This document shows, one piece after another, positions 1-11,589 of a stretch of DNA of 49,574 nt. Source of the DNA: Vitrella brassicaformis (Eukaryota > Sar > Vitrellaceae). The notes under the pieces were generated by a model. That model had not been told where the DNA came from and did not search any database. It saw only the letters and a program-made list of their open reading frames with translations. Within the stretch, counting starts at the first letter, position 1, and the number at the start of each line of letters is the position of its first letter. The translations under genes were made by a program, and so were the position numbers. The stretch is taken from the NCBI GenBank assembly GCA_001179505.1, contig CDMY01000554.1:3163-52736 (forward strand), given 5' to 3'.

Positions 1-156
1 TCGCTCCCCTTCACTCCACGTGGGGGTGAGCCCCACCGACAGTAATTCGTCTCTCTTTTAACGACAAGGTAGACCTTAGATCTCCCGCTTCGTCGTTGAG
101 TATGTACGTGTCTGGAGGACGGCTGGAGTGGAGAGCTCCTTCTCTGCACGCTCACA

Positions 157-163
157 AGCTCGC
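157..163 (+). promoter_or_regulatory. AGCTCGC element upstream of the hinderin-like gene
   Basis: The site reads CAAGCTCGCAAATTC, about 225 bp before the chosen start codon. The core and its 3' context match sites upstream of other genes in the window (24528 and 48834, the latter on the minus strand). A promoter role is inferred from this recurrence only. Confidence 0.35.
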
Positions 164-385
164 AAATTCTCGGCATTCATGTGGAGCGTGCGTGGGTGAT
201 TCCTGTTGCGTGTCGTCGTTTGATTGTGCGTGAGACATGGGACTTGGCCGTCAGGCCGCTTAGGACATTTCGTGAAACCGCTCTCTCTCGGCATTCTGTG
301 TGGGGTCGTGTGGACGAAAAGGTTACCGGCTGTGTAGAAGCAGCGTTGCCGGCTGGAGAAGCCTCTTGGTCGACCTTTTTTCTCA

Positions 386-1688
386 TGGATGACATCACCG
401 AACCGGATGCGCCGCGCCTGAAGGACCTGCACCCGCTGGACAAGCAGCGAGTGGGCCAGCTCATCAAGCGGCTTTCTGAGGAGCGGCGGCAGCGGCAATC
501 GGCCGAAACGCAAGTCAGCAGCCTGCGCGCCAAGCACAGCCAGGTCATTGCAGAGGCCTCCAGCCTCCGCGACAAGTTCCAGCAGTCCCTGGAGCTGCTC
601 AAAACCTACCAGAGCCGCCTCGACACCTCCAAGAAGCGCTCCGATGAATCAGCGGCGATGGGATCCTCCGCTCCAGCTCCATCGCGAGTGCATGCCTGTG
701 TCAGTCCGATAAGGCCCTCGCCATCCGCCCCTGGCTCGATGCATTCCCTCTCGCCCAAGCAGTGGATAGAGTCGCCATCCCCCTATCGCCCGAGGGCGCC
801 GCACTCGTCACCTGACCATCACCCGCAGCCCAACCGTGACACCTCAGAGGGCCCCTCGCCCATCCCACCACACAAGAAGACCGCTTTGAAGACGAGCATC
901 CTCAAGGGTGCCGACCACCCGCGAGAGAAGGAGAGGGAGAGGGTGCCGGCGACGCTGACGAAGGAGCACTTGGGCCTGCTGAAGCGTCATATGAAGATAC
1001 AGCGGCGGCAGAGGAGGGGTAGAGACCGTGGTGATGCGGATGGCGACGTGTCGGAGGGCAGTGACGATGACAGGGCGCTGGCGTGTGTGGTGGAAGAAGC
1101 AGAAGAGGAGACGAGGGAGAGGGAGAGGGAGGAGGGGAGGCGGGAGCCATCACGGCCGCGATCAAGCATCGTCAGGAGGCCACTGTATGCTCTATTATCA
1201 GCTCCCCACCCTCGTCACCTCTGCCAGCCCCGATTTCCCTCATGCCGCATTCGACCCCGCCGACCCGCCCACACAGCTGGACGGCGGGACGTACCCCAAC
1301 TACACGTCCATTGTGGCCTTCGAGCTGTTCCTCTGGCTGGCAAATATCCACATCAATAGCATCAGATGCTGCACACCAGCGTGTGGGTGAGCTGCTGGCG
1401 GCCCCTCAGAGCGGTGCGGCACAGTGGGAGGCGGCCGTATTTGACAGCAAGGTAATGGAGGATGGACGGCGTTACCGGGGGATGGTGCTGGGCAGTGAGG
1501 CGATGGGCGAGAGACAGGCGGCAGCTATTCTGCTGACAGCTGAATTCATGGGGGAGAGGGATTATCGTTCTGTGAACATCTACACGACCGAGTCGGCCCC
1601 CCACGACCAGACGCGCACTGTGGTGATGAGAGTGCTGGGGGATCAGCTGGGGGGCAAGGTGTGGCGAAGGGAGCACGAGTTTCTATAA
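386..1688 (+). CDS. Hinderin-like (KIAA1328-type) coiled-coil protein, frame-interrupted
   Basis: The N-terminus (from the ATG at 386, MDDITEPDAPRLKDL) matches the conserved block of the hinderin/KIAA1328 family: LKDL, then DK-R--LIK-L, a long charged coiled coil, then LL-YQ-RL, over about residues 12-80. Family members are coiled-coil proteins linked to centrosomes and cilia; the role here is inferred. A Ser/Pro-rich linker and an Arg/Glu-rich segment follow. The reading frame then changes twice: frame 1 is coding-like to about 1190, frame 2 from about 1200 to 1345 (GGTYPNYTSIVAFELFLWL), and frame 3 from about 1360 to the TAA at 1688. No normal-sized intron explains the changes, so they are short introns, assembly indels in the purine-rich tract at 1100-1145, or real damage. 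An in-frame start at 181 is possible, but the protein conservation begins after 386. An AGCTCGC element lies at 157-163. Confidence 0.55.
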
Positions 1689-2890
1689 CCGTAAATGGGT
1701 GGCATAGGGTAGTTGAGACTACGATTGCTTGAGGATGAGACAGACAGACAGGCAGGCAGGCAGACAGACCGACAGCCAAGCAACAAGTGTCCCTCTGTCT
1801 GTCTCTGCCTGTCTGCGACGCGCTTGTTGTGTGTACTGGACGGTTTATGGCATGTGTGAGTCTAACGTATGGCGTGACCTGCGTGCTCATCGCGTGTGCC
1901 TTGTCTGACTGAGTGTATCCAACCAGTGGCTTCAACTCTTTCACGCATTGGGTTGAAACGACAATCGCATGTCTTGTCTTTGCGGTGGGACAAGGCTGAT
2001 GTTTTCCCGCCGGCTTAGCTCTACTGTGGGTGTGTGTTGTGAATGAATAGAGAGTAACTCAAATGTCTGCAGTCATGCTAGCAACGCATAAGTCGATCGA
2101 CTGTATCGGCGCAACCTGACAAACACTGTCATCAGGCCAGGCCTGACGCAGCTGCGTATACCTTTCCACTCACCCGCCGCACTGCACCCACCCAGTGACA
2201 AACAAGCGCATTCACTTGTCTTTCTGCGCGTCTCACACGACGGAGTGCGTCCATCCCTCCCTGCCATATCGAAATTGGCCGAAAGTGCCGTCGGGGAGCG
2301 AGTCTGCGAGCACGCTGGACCCAGGCGATCTCGGCAGACAACGGTCCATCTGTGAGGTGCACACAGAGATCTCGATAGAGACAAGAATGGAAAACTCGAA
2401 GATATGACCCTGCTGCCCGTTCGAGTTGGCGAGACACAAGATGCATGGGTTTGCGTGAGCATGAACGTGTGACGGCCAGGCGAAGAGACATGCAACATCC
2501 CATGGCTGTCCACACAGACACACGCACTCACACACACTCACACACAGACAGACAGACAGACAGACACCGCACACAAAGCTCAACCACGACACACAAAGAC
2601 ACGAGACACGACGCATTGCCAAGAGTCCTTACTCTTGTTCTCATCACACGCACGTGAACACAAAATACATAAACGTAGCCAGGATGGCTGATGGCAAAAA
2701 AGCCCCTTCCACAAAATCCAACAGCAATGATTGACACAGACAGCAGACAGACAGACAGCAAAAAGGCTATGATTGACTAATTGTGTACGACATTAATTGG
2801 ATGACACGTTGGGAAACCGAGACACGCCGTGTGTGGACACCTTCATCCACGCATCAACTCGAGCGACAGGAAGCGCGGCACACCTGGCGT
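1689..2890. other. Intergenic spacer with CAGA/CACA repeats
   Basis: About 1.2 kb between the 3' ends of two converging genes. It holds a (CAGA)n/(CAGG)n tract at about 1737-1773, CACACT/CAGACA repeats at about 2514-2565, and shorter CAGA runs near 2740-2760. The open frames here are repeat-derived and show no family motif. I see no gene. Confidence 0.6.
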
Positions 2891-5800
2891 CTAGCTGCCT
2901 CCGTATTCATCTTCTTCTCTCAGAGTAGTACTGTAGACGGACACGAGGCCAGCCCCCGTGGCCTGTGTGTGGGCCATATGCTCCAGCAGGACCTCCTCCC
3001 TCCTGTCGTTTGGCCGGCGCACCGCGTCGAATGCCTCCCTGCGTAAGCGGTCTTCATCGTAGTCGTCGTCAGATCCGGTGGCGATGGTGACAAGGGTCTC
3101 CAGCTCCTCGAATGCTGCTGAGCCGTTGACAAATCCATAGCCTGGAGGGACACAGGAAGGAAGACAGACAGAGAGAGACAGAGAGAGACACAGACGTCTG
3201 TCTGTCTGTCTGTGTCCGGCCCACCCGTCTTGAAGTCGAATTTCTCATCAAAATGGGCGGTCGACTCATCTGTAGTTCAGGCAGGCAGTACGCAGCACGA
3301 CACACGCAATTAAGACAACGCAGATGCCCCCTTCCAGTTCGTTATCGCGCGCGGCTGCGTACTGTACCATCCATATCCTGTGCCTGCAAACAACACACAC
3401 GCAGATATACCCACCCAAGCCCACTGCACCAGCCGTTTAAGCTCACCGTGTCCGCCAGCAGCTTCTTTATCTGATCCGGCGTGAGGTCTTTATTGTAGTC
3501 CTTGATGAGGGCCGCCAAGGCCGCCACGTGGGGCGCCGAAGCCGACGTGCCAAAGAAGTTGGGGAGTCCTGATCAGGCCCAGCAGCGGCCGCAGCATCCC
3601 ATGCACGGTCGTGTGTCCTCCTCTCTATTCGACCGTGTACTGCCTCACTGCCTCACTCACCGTCGCCTTCTCTGTCTCTTTCTGGGGTCATGTACTCGCG
3701 AGGCGGAAACAGGTTGGTGTTGGCACCATCTGCAGACATGCATAATGTACATACAACATACACAGAACAAGACAGACAGACAGACAGACAGACAGGGGCA
3801 ATGAATGCAGTGTGGTGCGGTGCATTCACCACCTACCTGGTCCGCAGACGTAAGGACTCTCACGTATCTGAGGGATTGCCTTCCGCGTACCGTCCGGGTC
3901 AAAAAAGATGGGCGCACCGCCTGCATCATTGAGGGACAACAAGCCCTTCATAGACGTGTATCTGCATGTCATGTGAAAAGGATGGCGACCACCCCACCCC
4001 GCCCAGCCCACCTTGAGAGCTGTACCAGTTGACCTTTGTGACCTCAAACTTGCCGAACGCCGTTGTGTTTTGGTATTCAGCCGCACACACGCCACACCCA
4101 CCGTTCGCGTTCGAGTGCCTGCATTGCATTGCATGTGTTGACCGGGCCAGTGGAATGCACTCTCGTGCTGTCGGTCTGTTGCCCATTTGCGTGTTGTACC
4201 CGTATTCGGACGGTCCAAAAATGAAGTCGTTGTCACGGCTGACACCGAAGTAGACGAGCATTATGAAGTTGGGATCCGCCTTCACCGCGTCACCACTGAG
4301 AGCAATGAATATGTTGTTTGCACACAGATTTCAATGTCTGTGATGGGCGCGGCGCCGCTGCTCACGGTGTCTTGTGGGCAACTTTGCCGAGGCGGAGAAG
4401 GAAGGTCTCGTATGGCCCTTCATTCTGACCGATCAGACATACCAAGTGCATTTGTGCACTCCGTATCTTCCCCTCCCCTCCGCCTGTGTCTTGCCGTGAA
4501 TATGAGACTCTCAATGGGGTCACCGTTGCCTCCTGACGTGCTGTACTCGAGGATCTGCGTGCCGTTCCTGTGCCCGTATACCACACGCCATATACAGTGT
4601 CACTTACTCTGGAAGCGTCGGCCACTCACTCGTCGTATAGAAACATGTCGATGTCGGCTTCAGCTCCTGTGCCGTTCTCTGACACACAGACAGACAGACA
4701 GACAGACAGAATGCAGCCATCTGTCTCTCTGTCGGCTACCTGTGATAGAGAAGTACTACAGACAGAAAGGACAATAAGCCAAACAACGAGGGCACGACAC
4801 ACACCAGAATGCAGACACAGCACAGCACAGCAGAGGAGAGGTTTCATCTGCTCACGTCTTGGTCGTAGTTCATGACGATGATGGCTGTGCTGTTGACGCT
4901 GATGTTGACCGGCAGGTACGTGGCGTCGGTGGCATTGAAAATGTGAAACTGGTAGCTGGACTCAACTGTTGACACACAACACAGTGTCTCACACACATCA
5001 TGTCATGATGTGGTGTCTGCCTGTGTGTCGTGTTGGGTCGCGTGCCTACAGATGCCTTTGTATATTGTTTCGGGCTCTGGGTCCTTGTTGAATATCTCGA
5101 AAGTGCCGCTCTCTGCGTTGTTGCCGCAGGCAGAAAAGTAGCTCTTGTTCATCGCATGCACCTCGTCAATGGCCTGAGCGATTGCCTGCATTCGCACATG
5201 AATTCGCACGATGTGTGTCGTGTTGTGGGTGTGCGGTGATCGATCACTCACCCCATCGGCGAACATGGGCTCGCTGTAGTAGATCACATCGTCCACCACC
5301 ACTTCGCACTGATTGGCCAGAGCCAAAATGCCTGCCAACAAACACACACGCGAGGGCGCCGAAGTGGCCATCCAGCCGCAAGTGTGTCACCGCGGTCATA
5401 GCATACCATTCGCGAATCCCGCCTGCCCCCCAAATGCTGTGTGAAAGGCGAACGCTTTCAAGCCAGGGGCCACATCATACCTGTGCAGTAAGGAAACAAG
5501 CGACAGGGGTGCCGGCTCTCTCTCTGGGTGTGTCTTGATGGGGGTGCTGTGCTGCACTGTACATTAGCTCCATCATTCCCATGCCCTCGTCATTCGCGCC
5601 AGAATCAGCCGGCAGATCTTCCAGCACCTCGATCTGCTCCGGCAGGTCGCCCAGCTCTTTCAGCAGGCCCGCGTTAGTGCCATTGTTCCGGACGTTGTAG
5701 GAATCAGACAGCACCCCGATACACGCCAGGGTCGACCCGCTGACCCCATACTTCTCCCGCACAGTATCGGTCTGCATCGAGATGTCGCCTTGAGACGTGG

Positions 5801-6593
5801 TGTTGCCCACCAGCATTCGTGTGGTCATGTCCATGGGTAGCAGCTCCTGGCTGCTCCGGCTGCTTGGCCCTGGCGGAATGACGCGCATCTGTGCGGCACG
5901 AAGAACGCGGATTCCTGGAATGCTGGACACGTAGGCGATCTTGTCGAATGGTAGCCTCGCCGACATGACCTTTTTGAACTGTTTGATGCCCGTGAGCCCC
6001 AACGACGTAAGCTTCATGGTAAGGCCGTCGACGCCGCTCCATCCTAACCGCGACTCGTCGATGGCCATGTCGACAACGATGCCGTCGGTGGACAGTTGCG
6101 TTGCCGTGTCGCGGGCAAACCTCCGCAGCTTGCCCTCATCGCGAAAGACACCCCGCCAGTGCTGGAAAGACCGGCCGAGAGGCAGTCGCATGTGGTCGCT
6201 GCTGAATGGGTCGTCTCGTGCGAGTGCGGCCGACACGCCCTGTCGGCGTAGGTCGAACAGCCGCTGCTCGATGTGTAGGAAGTGCAGCTGATAGAGCAGC
6301 GTGTCGAGCTGTACGTTTTCGGGCTTGAAGAGCCGCCGAGCGGTGTCGGGGATGGACTTGACCAAGTGCGCATATGACCTGTCCACATCACCTGGACCAC
6401 ACCAAGCAAATCATCTGCCTCCTTGCGGTCTTGGCAGCCGTCCCTGCTCACTTGGCTCATCTCGGTCTGTGTCCTTGGCTCTCCCGCCGATGTTGCGCTC
6501 GATGTACAGATCTGTCAAGACGTCCTGCGCCTCGCTTTGTGGGATGAGAAGTGCAGCGAGGGACAGGAGCAGGGAGGCGCAGCCGAGCCACAT
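2891..6593 (-). CDS. Secreted subtilisin-like (S8) peptidase, divergent type
   Basis: The start at 6593 encodes a clear signal peptide (MWLGCASLLLSLAALLIPQS). Exons: 6593-6452, 6391-5563, 5480-5407, 5331-5252, 5185-5050, 4965-4856, 4676-4630, 4567-4495, 4424 onward, then others ending at the TAG at 2891; phases agree through the first nine. The product is roughly 800 residues. The catalytic Asp lies in GVLSDSYN and the nucleophile Ser in FFGTSASAPHVAALAAL. Between them are the blocks VAPGLKAFAFHTAFGG and CEVVVDDVIYYSEPMF, typical of a divergent S8 group common in planctomycetes and other bacteria. The usual HGT His motif is replaced by NDEGMGMMELM. The C-terminus has the conserved DFKTGYGFVN block. 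The role is presumably proteolysis outside the cell or in the secretory path. The gene is divergent from a secreted sulfatase 278 bp away. Confidence 0.85.
3170..3214. repeat. CAGA/TCTG repeat in an S8 peptidase intron
   Basis: GACAGAGA repeats switch to TCTGTCTGTCTG within one short intron, so the two halves are complementary and could fold on each other. Similar CAGA runs sit in neighbouring introns at about 3774-3796 and 4683-4710. Confidence 0.7.
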
Positions 6594-6871
6594 CTCACCG
6601 GGACGGTCACTCCTCTTGATGCAGCTCAGGGAAGCGTTGCGGCTGGCGCGCCGTACTGATCACCAAGCTGGACCTGAGCACATCTTGCTGGACGTGCTCT
6701 CTCCTCAGACACATGACGAAAATAGACGCTCAAGGTATGTCATATTATTTCAGACTGGTAGAAGGGGAGAGCACCAAAGAGGCACGTTCAAAGCCGCGCA
6801 AAGGAGCAAGGCGTTTCCCTCGCAAACAGCTGCAGCTGATCCCTGCCCTCCTCTGTCCCCATCCGCAGAGG

Positions 6872-9800
6872 ATGGCCTCACGAAGACGCCCCAGGGCAGC
6901 CCCTCTGCTTCGGCTGCTGCTGCTGGCGCCGGCGCTGTTTTCTACGTGTGTGTGTGGTAGAAAGCGGCCGAACTTTGTGCTGATGTTCAGTGACGACCAG
7001 CAGGACGACGCCATCGGCTTCGTCCAGAGAGAACACGACAAGATGGGCAAGGCGGTGCTGTATCCCTTTTTCAGGGACCAGACGCCAGCCATGGACAGAA
7101 TCGCAGAAGAAGGCTTTTGGTTCAGGTAGGTGGGCTACACGGCGGTGGGCACACAACCATGAGGGAGCCAAGCCACCCACCGTGTGTGGGGGGTTGTTGT
7201 GTGCAGGAACGCCTACGTGCAGACGTCCCTCTGCTCCCCCTCACGGGCGTCGATACTGACGGGGCAGTACTCCCACATCACGGGCGTCATTGACAACGAG
7301 TCCATCTACCCCGCAGACAGACTCAACTTCGCCGACAGGCTGCGATTCGTCGGATACCACACGGCTTACATCGGCAAATGGTGCGCCACTTCTTCCTGGT
7401 GCTGACAGGCTGTCCATGGTTTCTCTCTCTCTCTGCGCTTCTCTTGCCCCCCTCTCTCTGCCAGGCACATGGGAGAGCAGCTGATCCGTCCTGGCTTCGA
7501 CTATGCGGCGTCGTACCTGGGCCAAGGCATCTACCAGAACGAGCCCTTCACCATCAACGGCAAGCACGAGGTGGGGTCGGAGGGCTATGTCGACGACATC
7601 GCCACCGACTACGCCATCGACTACCTCAAGAAACGGGCCAAGTCCGACCAGCCCTTCGCTATGATTCTGGGATTTAAGGCGCCACATGAGGTGGGTGGGT
7701 CGGCGGGCGGGTGTGTTGCTGGGGTGTGTGCGTGGGGTGGGTGTTGCACTGCTGGTTTCACTGTGTCTGCTTCATGTGTCTCGGGTCAGCCTCGCGAGCC
7801 GCCAGAGAGACTGGAGAATCTCTACAAAGACGCAGAGATGCCCGAGTAAGATCTGGGCAAACACGCAGCCGTCAAGGCATGCAGGCAACGACTCGCCTTG
7901 CTGTGTTGTGTAGGCCGGCGAATTGGTTCAAGCGTCCGTTCCAGGGCAAGCGCGTGGTGCATTTCCCTCAGGCGGAGAAGGTCAAGTACTTCCAGCTGCT
8001 CAAGGCCGTCGACGAGAATGTGGGCCGTGTGCTCAAGACGCTGCACAACCTCAACATGACCGACGACACTATGGTCATGTACTACTCGGACAACGGGTGC
8101 GTCAGTTAGTGGGAGGGAGCATGAGTGCAGTGCGCTTCCATGATGCGTCTCGTCTATCTGTGTGTGGTGTGGTGTGAGTGCAGGTATTTCTTGGGCTCCC
8201 ATTCGTTGAATGACAAGCGGCTGGCGTATGAGGAGGGCATCAGGATCCCCTTTCTCCTCAGATACCCGCGACTGGGGGGCGGACTCAAACCCATCGTATG
8301 GACACAGACAAGGACACAGCCCATACACAAGGACACAGAACACACAACATCTGATGACACAGCATAAGGGACCTCCCTGTTCGTTCCTTTGTCCCTGTCT
8401 GTCTCTCTCTGCCCGCCCCAGATGAACACCATATTGAATGTGGACATCGCCCCGACCATTTTAGATTTTGCCGGCGCCCCCATCCCGCCCGAGATGAACG
8501 GCAGGTCCTTTAAGCAGCTCCTCACGGGGGAGGCCGACCCCGCCGACCTCTGGCGGACGGGATTCCTCTACTCGTACTTCTTCGTTCAACAATTCTGGGG
8601 GTCAGTCCAGTATATTGCTGACTGATGCGCTCATAACACAACACACAAACCGTCTTCCTTTGTGTTGGTTGGATCAGTGTGCCCGAGGTGCATGCGTGGC
8701 GTGAGGACGGCATCAACGGCACCCGAGCAGCCAAGCTGGTCATCTACCCCCGTGACATCCCCGACCGCACGAGGGCCCGCTCGCTGCCCCGATCGCAGCT
8801 CTTTTTGCTCGACAAAGACCCCCTCGAGATGCGCAACCAGATCGACAACCCAGACTATCGAGAACTGAAGCAAGAGCTGATGGAAAAGCTCAAGATGGCG
8901 TGGTTCACCGAGGGCGTCATGGACCGAATGGTCTTCGTCCGGGGGATGCCCCTGAAGCTGCTGCCGATGGCCATGTCGCAGTGGAACTTCAATTTCGGGG
9001 CGGCGGACGATTTCTTCTTCAAGAACCGGGGGCGGCTGAAGGGCACGGCGGAGATCGACACACACGACATTCCTTTCGAGGGCAGCGGCGACCTGGTGCT
9101 CGACGGCAAGGGGTACATGGACATCTCCCACCGGTCGCTGCAGAAAGGGGGCGACCACCACCGAGCCGTGGCCATGGACATCATGCCCGACGCCATCGGC
9201 CACACCCAGATGCTCTACAGCGAGGGAGGGAGGATGAACGGCTTCGCCATGCGGCTGCACGGCCGCTCCCTGCAGGCCGTCGCCACCCACGAAGGGAAGA
9301 TGGTGACCGTCTCGGCCCGTTTCTCCAGCACCGACTACACGCCAGTGGGGTTCAGGTGGCACGGCAACGACGGGCAGGGCCTGCTGTCGCTCTTCATCCA
9401 CGGCAAAATGGTCGGGGAGAAGAAGACCAAGTACGCCACGGTGAAGCGGCATTTCTCGCCGGCCACGATTGGCGCATGGGCGACGGAGAGTGCCTTCGGT
9501 GACAAGGCGGATGCGGGCACACGCGGGGGCTTCTTCCGCGGGCGGATCGACAATGTGCGCATCTTCGACGGGCCGAGTGAGGCGACTCCTTACAGGGGCT
9601 ACGCCAACTACGAGGACATGGCGGCCATGGGCGGCATCACATCCCACTGGTCCCTCCACGGCCACACCAGAGACCTCCTGGGGGTCGCAGATGCGCACGC
9701 CGAGGGCGGCCCGGCGGTGGCCATCAGCCGGCAGGGCCACAGGGCGTTCACCCTCAACGGGCAGACGCAGGAGATCAGCATCCCCTCGGACGTCATCATG

Positions 9801-10396
9801 CGGGGCTTCTCCGCCATGTCGCTCACCCTGTGGTTCCGCCCAGACCGGCTCAAGGGCGTGCAGTACCTCTACGAGGAGGGCGGGCCGGAAACCGGCCTCG
9901 CACTGCAGCTGGTGGGATCTGACCTGAGGGCGGTCATGACCAACCACAACAAGAAGACCATTGCCGAGGGACCCCTTCCCAGCGAGGAGCCGGGCAATTG
10001 GCACCACGGGGTCTTCACCTTCGGACACAAGAAAATGTCTTTGTATGTGGACGGGCGGCTGCTGGCGAGCGAGAAGGTGTCGTATGGGCGGCTGCCTGAC
10101 CATGGGGATTATGGAGCATTGGGGGGCGTGGCGGGCAGCGGGGCGGCAGGACTGCCAGCGGAGGAGACGACGTTAAGGACGGGGTTCTTTCAGGTAACTG
10201 GGGAGAGAGAGAGAGAGAGAGTGGCAATGGAACTCATGTGCGTGTGTCGATATCTGTGTGTTGTCTATGTGATGTGATGTGTGTCATCTATCTATCTATC
10301 CATCAGGGTGCGTTGGAGGACGTGACGTTGTACGACCACACGCTGACGATAAACCAGATTGTGGACCTGTACCTCAACAGCCGCAGCGGCCTATAG
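6872..10396 (+). CDS. Secreted sulfatase with C-terminal LamG-like domains
   Basis: The ATG at 6872 begins an Arg-rich then Leu-rich signal peptide (RRRPRAAPLLRLLLLAPALF). The mature protein opens with RPNFVLMFSDDQQDDAI, the metal-binding start of sulfatases. Exon 2 (from 7207) carries SLCSPSRASILTGQ, the C-x-P-S-R motif whose Cys is converted to formylglycine. Later blocks are YIGKWHMGEQ, YYSDNGYFLGSHSLNDKRLAYEEGIRIP (written here only as a position guide, about 8085-8250) and APTILDFAG. The last large exon (8679-10194) adds about 400 residues with two jelly-roll segments (WRWHGND-like and SLTLWFRPDRLKG, LYVDGRLLASE), resembling LamG/concanavalin carbohydrate-binding folds. A final exon ends at TAG 10394-10396. 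Total is about 930 residues. It probably removes sulfate from polysaccharides outside the cell. A start at 6713 is open but would bury the signal peptide. Confidence 0.9.
10285..10303. repeat. ATCT microsatellite in the last sulfatase intron
   Basis: Short ATCT run just before the final acceptor site; a pyrimidine-rich tract useful for 3' splice-site recognition. Confidence 0.6.
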
Positions 10397-11589
10397 CTGC
10401 CTAAACACACAGAAGAGGGGGCATTTCGTTCGATGTATTATTGTATTGGTTGCGTCTTGTGTCTCTGGTCTGTCTGTCTGTCTGTCTGTCCTTATGCCTA
10501 TCTATCTTTGTGTGTACGATTGACTTTCGATGCGAAGGGATGGGATGGCAGGGGGCTAGAAATGGAATTCAATGGCCTTTTGTGTCTAGCTGCATCTCTT
10601 TGTATGTATCATTTGTCTCTCTGTCCTTTGTAGCATCCATCCCTCTAGATATCTGTCTAGATAGCTGCGCCGCACATTCATTTTTGAGCCAGCCTTTTTC
10701 GGCCGGCCATTTAGTGCAGGCTACGCAGATCCACGTGAGCATATTTGTGTCGTCAGTCGGGTTGATGTAGGTGTAGGCACAGGATAAGATGACGACACGC
10801 ATCACATCCTATCCAAGTGTTTGTCTGTCGTGTAGGTAGGTAGGGTACACTCATGACATCCACCATACCATACCATCCCATCCCATCCATGTGTGTGGGG
10901 GATAGACTAGACAGGTGGGAGAGGAGAGGGAGAAGGAGAGGGAGGGTCCGTACGTAGTCCGTGTGTGTGTAGGTGTATTGCGTGTGTGACTGTTTGATCG
11001 GATGCGGTGCGGTGCAGTACAGTAGGCGTGGCGTGCAGGCGGTGCGAACATGCGCTGTGGCCATCCCATCCTCACTCACTCATGTCATCTCATAGGACGT
11101 AGGTACCTCAGCAGACTCACTCACCTTTCTACTTGTGCATCTTCACCGGGTGGCTACCTACAGATATGGAAGGGAATGGTGTACAAGTGCACCTCTGCCT
11201 TCCTGCCTGCCTGCCTGCCTGTCTGCCTGCTTGTGTGCCTGAATTGCATCTCCCGTCTTGCTGGGGTGTGGTGTGACCCGGTGTGGTGTGTGAGTGAGTG
11301 AAGGGTTGCAAGATGACATGAGTGTCTCTCATCTCATGGTGGTCATGATCGATGTCGTGATACTACAAAGCAATTATAGCCAAATGCATCCAGGCCAGGT
11401 GCTGGCCCCCGCACAAACGTCACACCCGCAGCTATACACACCACCGACCCTACCCCATTGATTCTACTCTGCGCCACACCAGAAAGGTCAATGCCATCCA
11501 GGATTGTTGATTCGCATGTGAGCGGTCCGCTCACAAATGAGACCACACTCAGACAGGCACACAGATGTCTACCTAGCGCTCAAACATCT
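10397..11589. other. Intergenic spacer between converging genes
   Basis: About 1.2 kb lying 3' of both flanking genes. It contains TCTG runs (about 10468-10491), a CCATC/CATAC run (10858-10888), a TGCC run (11197-11236) and a 9-bp-arm palindrome at 11517-11535. No convincing coding sequence was seen. Confidence 0.6.
11517..11535. repeat. Perfect palindrome just past the phytoene desaturase stop
   Basis: TGTGAGCGG-T-CCGCTCACA, 9-bp arms around one base, 55 bp beyond the stop codon of the minus-strand gene. It would lie in the 3' UTR and could form a short hairpin. Function unknown. Confidence 0.6.

Noticed and set aside
2514-2565. Repeat array resembling CRISPR
   Set aside because: Units are 4-6 bases of CACA/CAGA with no spacers of constant length; it is a microsatellite in a eukaryotic spacer.
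8631-10103. A 490-codon open frame on the minus strand
   Set aside because: It is the antisense of the sulfatase/LamG exon; high GC keeps the opposite frame open. No family motif, and the sense frame has clear sulfatase conservation.
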